This document shows positions 1 to 9,031 of a stretch of DNA of 33,837 nt, piece by piece. Both the position numbers and the translations under genes were made by a program. This DNA is from Bacillus xiamenensis (GTDB lineage Bacteria > Bacillota > Bacilli > Bacillales > Bacillaceae). The notes under the pieces are model-generated. The model did not search any database. It was not told the origin of the DNA and was given only the letters and a program-made list of their open reading frames with translations. The stretch covers positions 1 through 33,837 of the forward strand of contig NZ_AMSH01000038.1 of assembly GCF_000300535.1 (NCBI RefSeq), in the 5' to 3' direction. The first letter of the stretch is position 1; the number at the start of each line of letters is the position of its first letter.

Positions 1-67
1 CATGTAAAACTTAAAATAAAACAAATTTCTAAAATAAAGATCACTTTATCGCTTTATCAACAATCTG

Positions 68-93
68 AGCAGCTCATAATTGAGCTGCTTTTA
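68..93 (+). terminator. Rho-independent terminator of an upstream plus-strand gene
   Basis: A perfect 9-bp stem (AGCAGCTCA, loop TAAT, TGAGCTGCT) runs into TTTTA on the plus strand. The T tract lies on the plus side only, so it most likely ends a gene left of the window. It also lies just past the htrA stop and could slow transcription coming from the minus strand. Bases 1-67 are AT-rich and hold nothing else I can name. Confidence 0.7.
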
Positions 94-97
94 TCGT

Positions 98-1423
98 TTA
101 GGAGCTGACTTGCTTTGATTCAGATTCCGTTAAGGTGACTTGTTTTGTTTCTTCTTTACCGTTGCGAACGAGTGTGATTTTCACTGTGTCTCCTACTTTT
201 GCATTCGTGTAAAGCTCGTGACGTAATTCACTGCCTGTGGTTACTTTTTCGCCGTTGATGGCGGTAATAACATCCTCTGCTTTCAATCCAGCTTTTGCAG
301 CAGGTGAGCCAGATGCGACTTCTTTTACGTACACACCTTTATCCAGCTGACTACTTGTGAGTCCTAAGGTTTCCTTCTGATAAGCGTCTGGGACCTGTTC
401 AAGATCCAGCATGCTGATCCCAATATAAGGACGCTCAATTTTTCCTTTTGAGAGAAGCTGTTCTGCAATTGGTTTGACATCGTTGATTGGGAGCGCAAAG
501 CCAATACCTTCAACGCCAGTTTCAGAAATTTTCATACTTGTGATTCCCACAACCTTTCCGTCTGTTGTGAGAAGTGGTCCGCCGCTGTTGCCTGGGTTAA
601 TCGCTGCATCTGTTTGAATGACATTCACACTGCTTTCGCCAGCTGATGTTTCCATAGAGACTGTTCGATCGACACCGCTGACAATTCCTTGTGTGACCGT
701 TCTTGATAAATCTTCACCAAGCGGGTTTCCGATGGCGATCACAGTTTCTCCAGCTCGAAGCGATGAGGAGTCGCCAAGCTCAGCAACTTTTGTGACGTTG
801 CTGCTGCTAATTTCTACAACAGCTAGATCAGTCAGTGAGTCAGAACCGACCAGTTTTCCTTCAACGGTCTTGCCATTGTGCAAGGAGACTGTTAGTTTAG
901 TTGCTCCTTCAATGACATGGTTGTTTGTTAAGACATAGGCTTTACTGCCAGATTTTTTGAAAATCACGCCAGAGCCTGTACCGGTTTCTTCCTCTTGACT
1001 GCTATTGTTTTGATTTTGCTGTGATTCATCATAAGGTGTATTGGTATCGCCAAAGTCTGTCGTTGTTTGACTTTGCGTTTGATAGTTTGTAATGCCAACA
1101 ATGGCTGGTGAGACATTTTCGACCATATTGGAAATGGTACTGGACGAATTCGATGTCTGTACCGCTGTGGTATTTGACGTATTGGTACTTGTATCATTTT
1201 GAGAGACAGCTTCTGTTTTCGTTGATGACGAATCATTTGCTGTACTGCTCTCTGAGTGATGAGCGTATGGGGTGAGAACGTATACACCTAACGCTAACGT
1301 ACCGCCTGCAATACCGCTTACAAATGGTCTGAACCAGCCACCTGGCTTCTTCTTCTGTTTTTTCGGCTGTTCAATTGTTATTAATTCATAGGAAGTTTGT
1401 TTTTCATCATTGTGATTTGTCAT
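98..1423 (-). CDS. htrA: HtrA-type membrane-anchored serine protease (DegP/HtrA family)
   Basis: Surface quality-control protease that degrades misfolded secreted proteins. The 441-residue product has a short cytoplasmic tail with a lysine-rich stretch (about 21-26), one membrane anchor (about 34-54), a Ser/Thr/Asn-rich linker (about 56-145), a trypsin-like domain and a C-terminal PDZ domain (about 335-430). The triad is His169 (TNNHV), Asp199 (LTDLAV) and Ser280 (GNSGGP). I chose ATG 1423, with GAAAGAGAG before it, over the in-frame GTG at 1432, which falls inside that ribosome-binding site. In B. subtilis htrA is induced by the CssRS secretion-stress system. The gene stands alone, divergent from proG, in the B. 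subtilis order. HtrB or HtrC is an alternative paralogue name; position favours HtrA. Confidence 0.9.
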   Translation of the reverse strand: MTNHNDEKQTSYELITIEQPKKQKKKPGGWFRPFVSGIAGGTLALGVYVLTPYAHHSESSTANDSSSTKTEAVSQNDTSTNTSNTTAVQTSNSSSTISNMVENVSPAIVGITNYQTQSQTTTDFGDTNTPYDESQQNQNNSSQEEETGTGSGVIFKKSGSKAYVLTNNHVIEGATKLTVSLHNGKTVEGKLVGSDSLTDLAVVEISSSNVTKVAELGDSSSLRAGETVIAIGNPLGEDLSRTVTQGIVSGVDRTVSMETSAGESSVNVIQTDAAINPGNSGGPLLTTDGKVVGITSMKISETGVEGIGFALPINDVKPIAEQLLSKGKIERPYIGISMLDLEQVPDAYQKETLGLTSSQLDKGVYVKEVASGSPAAKAGLKAEDVITAINGEKVTTGSELRHELYTNAKVGDTVKITLVRNGKEETKQVTLTESESKQVSS

Positions 1424-1456
1424 CTTGATCACTCTCTTTCATTAATTTTTTCATGT

Positions 1457-1474
1457 ATGTTTTCAGGATGTTTT
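1457..1474 (-). promoter_or_regulatory. Possible response-regulator direct repeat upstream of htrA
   Basis: The plus strand carries ATGTTTT at 1457-1463 and again at 1468-1474, an 11-bp period, 34 bp before the htrA start. OmpR-family regulators such as CssR usually bind direct repeats of about this spacing. I did not find a convincing -35/-10 pair for htrA, so the assignment to CssR is a guess. Confidence 0.22.
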
Positions 1475-1593
1475 ACTTGTATGTGGTGGAAGCTGACTTT
1501 ATCTTAAGAAAAAAGTGTGGGATAAAAATGAAAACATTGTGGGAAATTGTTAAAATAAGTAGTGAATCTAAGCAAAACAGAGGAGATTAAACT

Positions 1594-2418
1594 GTGGAGA
1601 CAATTGGAATTATTGGATATGGAAGCATGGCTGATATGATGGTACAAAAATGGCTGGAAAGAGGAGTGCTGCATGCCCGTCAGTTGATGATTCATACAAG
1701 AAGTGACACAGAGCGGCTGCATCAGCTCAAAGAGACGTACCAAGGTATAAACATCTGTTCATTAGACGACATTTCTGCGTCATGTGATGTCGTGTTTGTG
1801 TGTGTGCCGCCGCTTGCTGTACTTGACGTGTTGGATCAGCTGCGCCCGGCAAAGAAAGCTTTACATATTGTATCAGTGGCAGCGGCTGTCACGTTAGAAA
1901 AATTAATGCAGCATACGAATCAGCCGGTCTCCAGATACATCCCCACTTTGACCTCAGCCGTAGGTACTGGTGTATCTCTTGTTGCGCATGGTGAAACGGC
2001 CGAACAGGAGGCGCGAGAACATCTGCACCGTCTCCTTTCAGCTTTTAGTATCGTCCGGGAAGTGGAGGAAAACCGATTTGACGCGGCGAGTAATTTGACA
2101 AGCTCATCTCCGGGCTTTATTGCGGCGATATTTGAAGAAATGGCGAGAGCCGCTGTAAGAAATAGTGAGCTTTCCTTAGATGAAGCATATGAATGTTTAA
2201 CTTATGCGCTGTTAGGAACAGGCAAGTTACTTGTGGAACGCGGTCTAACATTCGCTGAAACGGTCGAAAGGGTGGCGACAAAAGGTGGAATTACCGGGGA
2301 AGGAGCCGCAGTCATTCAACAACAGGCACCCCAGATGTTTGATGATTTATTTACACAAACGATGAAGAAATATGATCAGCTGAAATCGCAGATCGACGAA
2401 GCAGACAAACACCACTAA
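1594..2418 (+). CDS. proG: Pyrroline-5-carboxylate reductase homologue (ProG/ComER type)
   Basis: Probable NAD(P)H-dependent reductase converting pyrroline-5-carboxylate to proline. The 274-residue protein begins with a Rossmann motif (IGIIGYGSMA, about 4-13), has a second nucleotide-binding strand ending FVCVPP (about 67-72), and a C-terminal helical domain with the family-like sequence TKGGITGEG (about 228-236). The GTG start at 1594 has AGGAG at 1581-1585, eight bases upstream. It sits between htrA and the dpp operon as in B. subtilis, where ProG is one of several P5C reductases. The ComER branch of the family is close, so the reaction is inferred from family; the symbol rests on synteny. 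It ends in its own terminator. Confidence 0.75.
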   Translation: METIGIIGYGSMADMMVQKWLERGVLHARQLMIHTRSDTERLHQLKETYQGINICSLDDISASCDVVFVCVPPLAVLDVLDQLRPAKKALHIVSVAAAVTLEKLMQHTNQPVSRYIPTLTSAVGTGVSLVAHGETAEQEAREHLHRLLSAFSIVREVEENRFDAASNLTSSSPGFIAAIFEEMARAAVRNSELSLDEAYECLTYALLGTGKLLVERGLTFAETVERVATKGGITGEGAAVIQQQAPQMFDDLFTQTMKKYDQLKSQIDEADKHH

Positions 2419-2440
2419 AGACATCGTTAGTGGTGTTTTA
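2410..2440 (+). terminator. Terminator of proG
   Basis: Stem CACCACTAA / TTAGTGGTG with an 8-base loop, followed by TTTTATTTG. The 5' arm overlaps the last codons of proG. Confidence 0.85.
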
Positions 2441-2519
2441 TTTGTTAAAAAAATCCTTTAATGATTATTCCTTTGACCCGTAGTATCTGAGTCTAATTTC
2501 CTTATTTTCAGACATTGTA

Positions 2520-2548
2520 TTGAAAAATCAATCAAGTTCTCATATAAT
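2520..2548 (+). promoter_or_regulatory. Sigma-A promoter of the dpp-ykf operon
   Basis: TTGAAA at 2520-2525, an exact 17-bp spacer, and a consensus TATAAT at 2543-2548. Transcription should start near 2555, about 50 bases before dppA. The stretch 2445-2519 is AT-rich with nothing further recognised. Confidence 0.75.
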
Positions 2549-2561
2549 TTTTTAGAAAATT
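2547..2561. promoter_or_regulatory. CodY-like box over the dpp -10 and start site
   Basis: The 15 bases match the published CodY consensus AATTTTCWGAAAATT at 13 of 15 positions. The box overlaps the end of the -10 and the likely start point, a placement suited to repression when branched-chain amino acids and GTP are abundant. The dpp operon is a known CodY target in B. subtilis. Confidence 0.65.
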
Positions 2562-2607
2562 TAGAAAAATATACACAAATTTTAAGTTTAATTAAAGGGG
2601 GATGGGG

Positions 2608-3432
2608 ATGAAGCTCTATGTATCAGTCGATATGGAGGGAATTACTGGTCTAGCTGATCATACATTTGTTGATAGCCGCCAGCACAATTATGAGCGCGGG
2701 AGAAAAATCATGACAGGTGAAGTGAACGCCTGTGTAGAAGCTCTTCTTGGTCATGGGGCGACCGATATTTTGGTCAATGACAGTCATTCTAAAATGAATA
2801 ATCTTTTGATCGAAGAATTGCATGAGGAGGCATCACTCATATCAGGTGATGTGAAACCTTATTCAATGGTACAAGGATTAGATCAAACGTATGATGCGGC
2901 TGTTTTTTTAGGCTATCATGCGAGGGCATCGATGAAAGGTGTGATGTCCCACAGTATGATTTTTGGTGTTAGACATTTTTACATAAATGATCATCCAATT
3001 GGTGAAATGGGCTTTAATGCGTATGTCGCAGGCTATTATGGTGTTCCGGTGATTCTTGTATGCGGAGATGATCAAGCCGCCCTTGAAGCAGAAGAGCTGA
3101 TGCCCGGCGTGAAAACAGTTGCAGTGAAAGAAACCATTTCAAGATCTGCTGTGAAATGTTTAACACCAGCCAAAGTAAACAGGCAAATCACTCAGCAAGT
3201 GGAAGCTGCAATGAAACAGATTCATCAAATCAAGCCGCTGACGCCTCCTGAACAGCCGCTGCTCAAGATCGAGTTTGCCAACTATGGACAAGCTGAATGG
3301 GCGAATTTAATGCCGGGTACTGCCATCGAAGAAGGGACAACGACGGTGACGTATCAAGCAGACAATATATTAGAAGCCTACCAAGCGATGCTTGTCATGA
3401 CAGAGCTTGCCACACGTACAACATTTTGTTAA
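2608..3432 (+). CDS. dppA: D-aminopeptidase DppA (M55 family)
   Basis: Zinc D-aminopeptidase that cleaves peptides with an N-terminal D-amino acid such as D-Ala-D-Ala; cytoplasmic, forming a large ring assembly in B. subtilis. At 274 residues it equals the B. subtilis enzyme. The metal ligands of that structure are all present: Asp8 and Glu10 (VDMEG), His60 (NDSHS), His104 (GYHARA) and Glu133 (GEMGF). His115 (VMSHSM) is the proposed nucleophile. I chose ATG 2608 because AAAGGGGG at 2594-2601 leaves six bases to it and none to the ATG at 2602. First gene of the operon; dppB follows after 18 bases. Confidence 0.95.
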   Translation: MKLYVSVDMEGITGLADHTFVDSRQHNYERGRKIMTGEVNACVEALLGHGATDILVNDSHSKMNNLLIEELHEEASLISGDVKPYSMVQGLDQTYDAAVFLGYHARASMKGVMSHSMIFGVRHFYINDHPIGEMGFNAYVAGYYGVPVILVCGDDQAALEAEELMPGVKTVAVKETISRSAVKCLTPAKVNRQITQQVEAAMKQIHQIKPLTPPEQPLLKIEFANYGQAEWANLMPGTAIEEGTTTVTYQADNILEAYQAMLVMTELATRTTFC

Positions 3433-3450
3433 GCAAGGGGGAGACAGCAG

Positions 3451-4386
3451 ATGGCCAGCTTTTTGCTCAAGCGTTTTATTGCGATGATTGCCACGATTTT
3501 AACCATTACCACTTTAACGTTTATTTTGATGAAGGTCATCCCGGGATCGCCCTTCAATGAAGAACGGAATACAAATGAAACCGTTCAGCGAAACCTCGAA
3601 AGCTACTATCACTTAGACGAACCACTTTATGTTCAATATGTCATTTATTTAAAATCCATCGTTACTTTTGATTTTGGTCCTTCCATTAAAAAGCCTTCTG
3701 AAAGTGTCAATGATTTATTGGCGAGAGGTTTTCCAGTCTCTTTAGAGCTTGGTCTGATCTCAATTTTGATTGCTGTTATCTCCGGCATCCTGCTAGGGGT
3801 TATGGCTGCCCTCCGGCATAATGGCTTGATTGATTATATCGCCATGACCATTGCTGTTTTCGGTATATCCATACCAAACTTTATCTTTGCTACCTTATTA
3901 ATTCAGCAGCTTGCTGTGAATGTAAAGCTCTTTCCTACAGCGATGTGGACAAGCCCAATGCACATGGTCCTTCCGACAATCGCACTGGCTGTAGGGCCAA
4001 TGGCCATTATTGCCAGGTTAACAAGATCGAGCATGATTGAAGTGCTGACGCAGGATTACATTCGCACCGCAAAAGCGAAAGGACTTTCTCCTTTTAAAAT
4101 TGTGTTTAAACATGCCCTTCGAAATGCACTTTTACCCGTTGTCACAATCCTTGGGACACTTGTTGCAAGTATTTTAACAGGAAGTTTTGTTATTGAGAAA
4201 ATATTTGCGATCCCTGGAATGGGTAAATACTTTGTCGAGAGTATTAACAACCGTGATTATCCTGTGATTATGGGAACCACTGTCTTTTACAGCATCATCT
4301 TAATTACACTTCTTTTCATTGTAGATGTGACGTATCGTCTGCTTGATCCAAGAATTCAGCTGCATCAGAAAGGAGGAAAGGCATGA
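3451..4386 (+). CDS. dppB: Dipeptide ABC transporter permease DppB
   Basis: Inner channel subunit of the dipeptide/murein-peptide importer. The 311-residue protein has an N-terminal membrane segment (about 9-29), an extracellular loop, and five further hydrophobic segments. The coupling (EAA) loop that contacts the ATPases is visible around residues 198-225 (RTAKAKG, then HALRNALLP). This is the DppB/OppB layout. The start has AAGGGGGAG upstream. Its last four bases (ATGA) overlap dppC, indicating translational coupling. Confidence 0.93.
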   Translation: MASFLLKRFIAMIATILTITTLTFILMKVIPGSPFNEERNTNETVQRNLESYYHLDEPLYVQYVIYLKSIVTFDFGPSIKKPSESVNDLLARGFPVSLELGLISILIAVISGILLGVMAALRHNGLIDYIAMTIAVFGISIPNFIFATLLIQQLAVNVKLFPTAMWTSPMHMVLPTIALAVGPMAIIARLTRSSMIEVLTQDYIRTAKAKGLSPFKIVFKHALRNALLPVVTILGTLVASILTGSFVIEKIFAIPGMGKYFVESINNRDYPVIMGTTVFYSIILITLLFIVDVTYRLLDPRIQLHQKGGKA

Positions 4387-5345
4387 GCATACACCTTCAG
4401 CATGATCAAACGAATCAAGCACATGAAGTGCCGGATGAGTGGTTTTCTCCGAGAGAACAGAGGAAGAACGAAGCCCATGCCATTAAAAGACCTTCATTGT
4501 CGTATTGGGCAGACGCATGGAGGCGTTTGAAGCAAAATAAGCTGGCCATGTTTAGTTTGTCGATGTTGATTTTTCTGTTTGTCATGGCGGTGTTAGGTCC
4601 ACTGCTTGCACCAAATAGTGTGACAGAACAGCGCCTTTCCATGCAAAACATGCCGCCGTCGGCTGCTCACTGGTTTGGAACAGATGAGCTTGGACGGGAT
4701 GTGTTTACGCGTACATGGTACGGGGCCCGCATTTCGTTATTTGTAGGCGTAATGGCAGCTCTCATTGATTTTGCGATCGGTGTCATTTATGGCGGTATTG
4801 CTGGCTATAAGGGCGGGAGATATGACCATGTCATGATGCGAATCGTCGAGGTGCTCTACGGTCTGCCCTATTTACTCGTTGTGATTTTATTGATGGTGCT
4901 TATGGGTCCAGGGCTCGTCACCATTATTGTAGCGCTCACCGTCACAGGCTGGATTGGGATGGCGAGAATTGTGAGAGGTCAGGTGCTCCAGCTGAAAAGC
5001 CAAGAATATGTCCTTGCCTCGAAAACCTTTGGTGCAAAAAGCCTGCGCATCATCCGCAAGAACTTACTGCCAAATACGATGGGGCCGATTATTGTCCAGA
5101 TGACTTTGACTGTGCCGACAGCCATCTTTGCAGAAGCTTTCTTAAGTTTTCTCGGTTTAGGCATTCAAGCGCCATTTGCAAGCTGGGGTGTGATGGCCAA
5201 TGACGCCTTGCCGACAGTGCTGTCGGATAATGGTCACTGGTGGCGTTTATTCTTTCCAGCATTTTTTATTTCACTGACGATGTTTTGTTTTAACAATTTA
5301 GGTGATGGCTTGCAAGATGCACTTGATCCAAAGATGAAGAGGTGA
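4383..5345 (+). CDS. dppC: Dipeptide ABC transporter permease DppC
   Basis: Second permease of the importer. The 320-residue protein has a long cytoplasmic N-terminus, a first membrane segment near 55-77, the GTDELGRD motif (about 99-106) typical of OppC/DppC proteins, and a five-segment permease domain. Its EAA loop lies around residues 208-238 (ASKTFGAK, then KNLLPN). It overlaps dppB by ATGA, with GAAAGGAGGAA as ribosome-binding site inside the end of dppB. dppD starts seven bases after its stop. Confidence 0.93.
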   Translation: MSIHLQHDQTNQAHEVPDEWFSPREQRKNEAHAIKRPSLSYWADAWRRLKQNKLAMFSLSMLIFLFVMAVLGPLLAPNSVTEQRLSMQNMPPSAAHWFGTDELGRDVFTRTWYGARISLFVGVMAALIDFAIGVIYGGIAGYKGGRYDHVMMRIVEVLYGLPYLLVVILLMVLMGPGLVTIIVALTVTGWIGMARIVRGQVLQLKSQEYVLASKTFGAKSLRIIRKNLLPNTMGPIIVQMTLTVPTAIFAEAFLSFLGLGIQAPFASWGVMANDALPTVLSDNGHWWRLFFPAFFISLTMFCFNNLGDGLQDALDPKMKR

Positions 5346-5352
5346 TGGCGCT

Positions 5353-6366
5353 TTGAAAAAGATTCTTCAGATTATCGATCTGCATGTCAGCTTTCGGACA
5401 TATGGCGGTTCGGTTCAAGCGGTACGCGGAGTAAATGTGGATGTGTATGAAAAAGAAACGCTCGCCATTGTCGGAGAATCGGGCTGCGGGAAAAGTGTGA
5501 CATCACAAAGTATCATGCGGCTTTTACCTGCATACAGCGCTCAAGTCGATCAGGGGGAAATTTGGTTTCGTGACCGAAACTTGCTGTCATTATCTGAAAA
5601 AGACATGCGCGCCATCCGTGGTGTCGATATCTCCATGATTTTTCAAGACCCAATGACGGCACTTAACCCGACGCTGACAATTGGAGATCAGCTGATGGAG
5701 GCCGCGAAAGTGCATCAGAAGCTGACAAAAAAAGAAGTGAAAGAAGCGGCTCTTCGTATGCTTGATTTGGTTGGTATTCCGCAGCCGAAAGAAAGGCTGA
5801 AGCAATATCCGCATCAGTTCAGCGGAGGAATGAGACAGCGGCTCATGATTGCAATGGCCCTCATTTGCGAGCCAAAGGTGCTGATCGCAGATGAACCGAC
5901 AACTGCTCTAGATGTCACCATACAGGCACAGATTTTAGAATTATTTAAAGAGATTCAGAGAAAAACAGGTGTCACGATTATTTTAATCACACACGACTTA
6001 GGCGTCGTCGCGCAAGTCGCAGATCGAGTGGCGGTGATGTACGGAGGGAAAATAGTGGAGACCGGGACAAGACGAGAGATCTTTTACAGTCCGCAGCATC
6101 CTTACACAAAGGGTCTGTTGCAATCCGTTCCAAGGCTGGATATGAAAGACGAACTCATTCCTATTGAAGGAAGCCCGCCTGATTTATTTGCCCCGCCGAA
6201 AGGCTGTCCGTACACAGATCGCTGCCCATCAGCCATGAAAGTATGTGATCATATCATGCCACACGAAACGAAGCGTTCACCTACACATACAGTGCATTGC
6301 TGGCTTCAGGATGAACGAGCGAAGCAAGCCATTTTATCTTCAACACAAAGGGGGAGTTTTTTATGA
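5353..6366 (+). CDS. dppD: Dipeptide ABC transporter ATP-binding protein DppD
   Basis: ATPase powering import. The 337-residue protein has Walker A GESGCGKS at 41-48, the Q-loop in MIFQDP (about 97), signature FSGGMRQR (about 156-163), Walker B LIADEP, and the C-terminal oligopeptide extension. That extension has four cysteines ([14 protein letters not shown]); related DppD proteins carry a [4Fe-4S] cluster there, so one is plausible here. The start is TTG at 5353 with GAGGTGAT upstream. Its partner ATPase is probably YkfD, five genes downstream. Confidence 0.92.
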   Translation: MKKILQIIDLHVSFRTYGGSVQAVRGVNVDVYEKETLAIVGESGCGKSVTSQSIMRLLPAYSAQVDQGEIWFRDRNLLSLSEKDMRAIRGVDISMIFQDPMTALNPTLTIGDQLMEAAKVHQKLTKKEVKEAALRMLDLVGIPQPKERLKQYPHQFSGGMRQRLMIAMALICEPKVLIADEPTTALDVTIQAQILELFKEIQRKTGVTIILITHDLGVVAQVADRVAVMYGGKIVETGTRREIFYSPQHPYTKGLLQSVPRLDMKDELIPIEGSPPDLFAPPKGCPYTDRCPSAMKVCDHIMPHETKRSPTHTVHCWLQDERAKQAILSSTQRGSFL

Positions 6367-7982
6367 GAAAAACAGGTTGGATCGTCAGTGTATGCCTGCT
6401 CGCGATCATGCTGCTCGCAGGGTGTACAGCCAATGAGCAAGCAGGCAAAGGATCGTCAAGCAATAAGGGTGAAGAGAAAGTGTTAACATTAAATAACGAA
6501 AACGAACCGACATCATTTGATCCGCCAATTGGTTTTAATAACGTATCGTGGCAAGGATTGAACAACTTAATGGAAGGGTTAACAAGACTGAATGAAAAGC
6601 ACGAACCGTCTCCTGCAATGGCGGAAAAATGGGAGATTTCAGAGGATGGAAAAACGTACACGTTCCATTTAAGGGACGGAATTAAGTGGTCGAATGGTGA
6701 CCCAGTCAAAGCGAGTGACTTTGAATATGCATGGAAGCGGCTGTTAGATCCGAAAACAGGATCTTCTGCGTCATTCTTAGCTTATATGATTGAAGGAGGT
6801 GAGGCATTTAACAGCGGAAAAGGGAAGAAAGAAGACGTAAAAGTCAGTGCTGTAAATGACAAAACGCTAGAAGTCACACTAGCGTACCCGCAGAAATCCT
6901 TCTTACATTTGACGGCAAACCCTGCCTTTTTCCCGGTGAATGAGAAGGTAGTTGAAAAGGACCCAAACTGGGCAAAGGATGCCAAAACCTTTGTTGGTAA
7001 TGGGCCGTTTAAGCTGACAGAGTGGAAGCATGACGAAAGCTTTACAATGGAAAAAAGTGACACGTATTGGGACAAACAAACGGTCAAGCTGGATCAAGTG
7101 AAGTGGCTCATGATCAGTGACCGAAACACAGATTATCAAATGTATCAATCAGGAGATTTAGACACTGCTTTTGTACCAGCAGAACAAAGTGAAGACCTTC
7201 TAAAAAGCAAAGAAGTACAAATTGAAGATCAGGCGGGACTGTTCTTTTATCGTCTGAATGTCAACATGGAGCCTTTTCAAAATAAGAACATTCGTAAAGC
7301 CTTTCAAATGGCTGTCAACCCGCAAGATATTGTGGATTATGTGACAAAAAACGAAGAGAAGCCAGCACGCGCTTTCGTTTCCCCGGGTATTTTAGATTCA
7401 AAGGGTGAAGATTTCAGAGAAGCTGGCGGCGATCTTGTCAAAAATGATCCGAGTGAAGCCGCAAAACTATTGCAAAAAGGCTTGAAAGAAGAGAACTATT
7501 CAAAGCTTCCGCCCGTCACATTAACCTATAGTACAAAGCCTGAAAACAAGAAAAAAGCAGAAGCCATTCAGCAGCAATTAAAAGAAGCACTCGGTGTCGA
7601 TGTGAAGCTAGCGAACATGGAGGCGAATGTGTTTGCAGAGGATCAAAAGGCGCTTAAATTCCAATTCTCGCAAAGTTCGTTTCTAGCAGACTATGCAGAT
7701 CCGATCAATTTCCTAGAGAGCTTCCAAACTGGGAATGCCATGAACCGGACAGGCTGGTCAAACGATACGTATGATCAACTAATGAAAAAAGCGGGCCAAG
7801 AAGCAGATGAACAAAAGAGAAATAGCATTTTGCATAAAGCAGAGGCACTTCTGATTGAAGAAGCACCGATCATTCCAATTCATTTTTATAACCAAGTCTA
7901 TTTACAAAAAGAAGGCGTGAAGGGCATTGTCCGTCATCCTGTTGGTTATATTGACTTGAAATGGGCGCAAGTAGATGAATAA
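6363..7982 (+). CDS. dppE: Dipeptide/murein-peptide-binding lipoprotein DppE
   Basis: Extracellular solute-binding protein (family 5) delivering peptides to DppBC. The 539-residue precursor has a basic start (MRKTGW), a hydrophobic core and the lipobox LLAG with lipidated Cys21. The mature part has family-5 features such as FHLRDGIKWSNGDP and a late IPIHFYNQVYL segment. It overlaps dppD by four bases, with AAGGGGGAG as ribosome-binding site. B. subtilis DppE binds murein tripeptides, which fits the ykf genes that follow. Confidence 0.93.
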   Translation: MRKTGWIVSVCLLAIMLLAGCTANEQAGKGSSSNKGEEKVLTLNNENEPTSFDPPIGFNNVSWQGLNNLMEGLTRLNEKHEPSPAMAEKWEISEDGKTYTFHLRDGIKWSNGDPVKASDFEYAWKRLLDPKTGSSASFLAYMIEGGEAFNSGKGKKEDVKVSAVNDKTLEVTLAYPQKSFLHLTANPAFFPVNEKVVEKDPNWAKDAKTFVGNGPFKLTEWKHDESFTMEKSDTYWDKQTVKLDQVKWLMISDRNTDYQMYQSGDLDTAFVPAEQSEDLLKSKEVQIEDQAGLFFYRLNVNMEPFQNKNIRKAFQMAVNPQDIVDYVTKNEEKPARAFVSPGILDSKGEDFREAGGDLVKNDPSEAAKLLQKGLKEENYSKLPPVTLTYSTKPENKKKAEAIQQQLKEALGVDVKLANMEANVFAEDQKALKFQFSQSSFLADYADPINFLESFQTGNAMNRTGWSNDTYDQLMKKAGQEADEQKRNSILHKAEALLIEEAPIIPIHFYNQVYLQKEGVKGIVRHPVGYIDLKWAQVDE

Positions 7983-7993
7983 AATGAAATGCA

Positions 7994-8028
7994 GGGACGC
8001 TTTGAAAAAAGCGTCTGTTCCTTTATTC
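7994..8028 (+). terminator. Weak hairpin between dppE and ykfA
   Basis: An 8-bp stem (GACGCTTT, loop GAAA, AAAGCGTC) is followed by TGTTCCTTTATT, a poor T tract. It may let part of the transcripts through, giving more dpp than ykf mRNA, or protect the dpp 3' end. No promoter of its own for ykfA is evident in 7983-8089. Confidence 0.5.
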
Positions 8029-8089
8029 GTTCATGTTATGAAGAAGATACCCATAGATTGAAAGAAACAAAGAGAAAGAGGGGATTGGC

Positions 8090-9031
8090 ATGAACCAGCT
8101 GCCAGTGGCACTTCAAACAGGGGATACGGTGGGAATTATTGCACCAGCAAGCCCGCCTGATGAGCGGAAATTAGCAAGAGGGATTTCCTTTTTAGAAAGC
8201 CTTGGGCTGAAGGTGAAGAAAGGGAAGTATATCGACTGCCGGTATGGTTATTTAGCAGGTCATGATCATGAACGAGTGGAAGATATTCATCACATGTTTC
8301 AAGATCCAGAAGTAAAGGCCATTATTTGTGCTTGCGGAGGATACGGGACTGGAAGAATTGCAGAAGCCATCGATTATGACTTGATTCGCCGGAACCCAAA
8401 AATCTTTTGGGGATATAGCGATATTACGTTTTTACATACAGCCATCCATCAGCAGACAGGGCTTGTGACCTTTCATGGTCCTATGCTCTCCTCTGATGTG
8501 GGGCTTGAGGAGGTTCATCCATATACGAAGGATACTTTTTTACAGCTATTCACACCAAAAACCTTTACGTATGCGAACCATCTATCACCTCTTCGGACCT
8601 TCTATCCCGGCACTGTTTCAGGCGAAATCACAGGAGGGAATCTTGCCCTGATCGTGACAACACTGGGTACACCCTTTGAGATCGATACGAAGGGGAAGCT
8701 TTTGCTCATTGAAGATATTGACGAAGAACCCTATAAAATTGATCGCATGATGCAGCACCTAGCATCTGCAGGAAAATTAGATGATGCAGCTGGATTCATC
8801 ATTGGGGATTTTCATCAATGTGAGCCGAAAAAGAAAGAACAGTCCTTAACGCTCGAGCAGTTATGGGAGACGTACATTGTGCCGCAAAAGAAACCTGCAC
8901 TTGGTGGCTTTCGGATTGGCCATTCATCTCCAAACCTCGCCATTCCAATCGGTGTGCGGGCATCATTAGATGCTACAGGAAAGAAACTGCATATTTCCCC
9001 GGGCGTTGCAGCGAAAGAGGCGATCAAATGA
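8090..9031 (+). CDS. ykfA: LD-carboxypeptidase (S66 family) YkfA
   Basis: Cytoplasmic serine peptidase of the LdcA/MccF family, which trims the terminal D-alanine from murein tetrapeptides. The 313-residue protein has the S66 nucleophile-elbow motif GYSDIT with Ser110, preceded by CGGYGTGR (about 82-89). The C-terminal domain carries the catalytic Glu and His (GGNLALI and a late GFRIGHSSPN). GAAAGAGGGGAT precedes ATG 8090. In this operon it would feed YkfB and YkfC with shortened peptides. MccF-like immunity activity is the alternative; context argues for murein recycling. Confidence 0.88.
   Translation: MNQLPVALQTGDTVGIIAPASPPDERKLARGISFLESLGLKVKKGKYIDCRYGYLAGHDHERVEDIHHMFQDPEVKAIICACGGYGTGRIAEAIDYDLIRRNPKIFWGYSDITFLHTAIHQQTGLVTFHGPMLSSDVGLEEVHPYTKDTFLQLFTPKTFTYANHLSPLRTFYPGTVSGEITGGNLALIVTTLGTPFEIDTKGKLLLIEDIDEEPYKIDRMMQHLASAGKLDDAAGFIIGDFHQCEPKKKEQSLTLEQLWETYIVPQKKPALGGFRIGHSSPNLAIPIGVRASLDATGKKLHISPGVAAKEAIK

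Noticed and set aside
9028..9030. Earlier start for ykfB within ykfA (frame open from 8863)
   Set aside because: The extension lies wholly inside ykfA in another frame, is rich in Cys, Trp and His, and does not resemble epimerases. The ATGA overlap start matches the family N-terminus.
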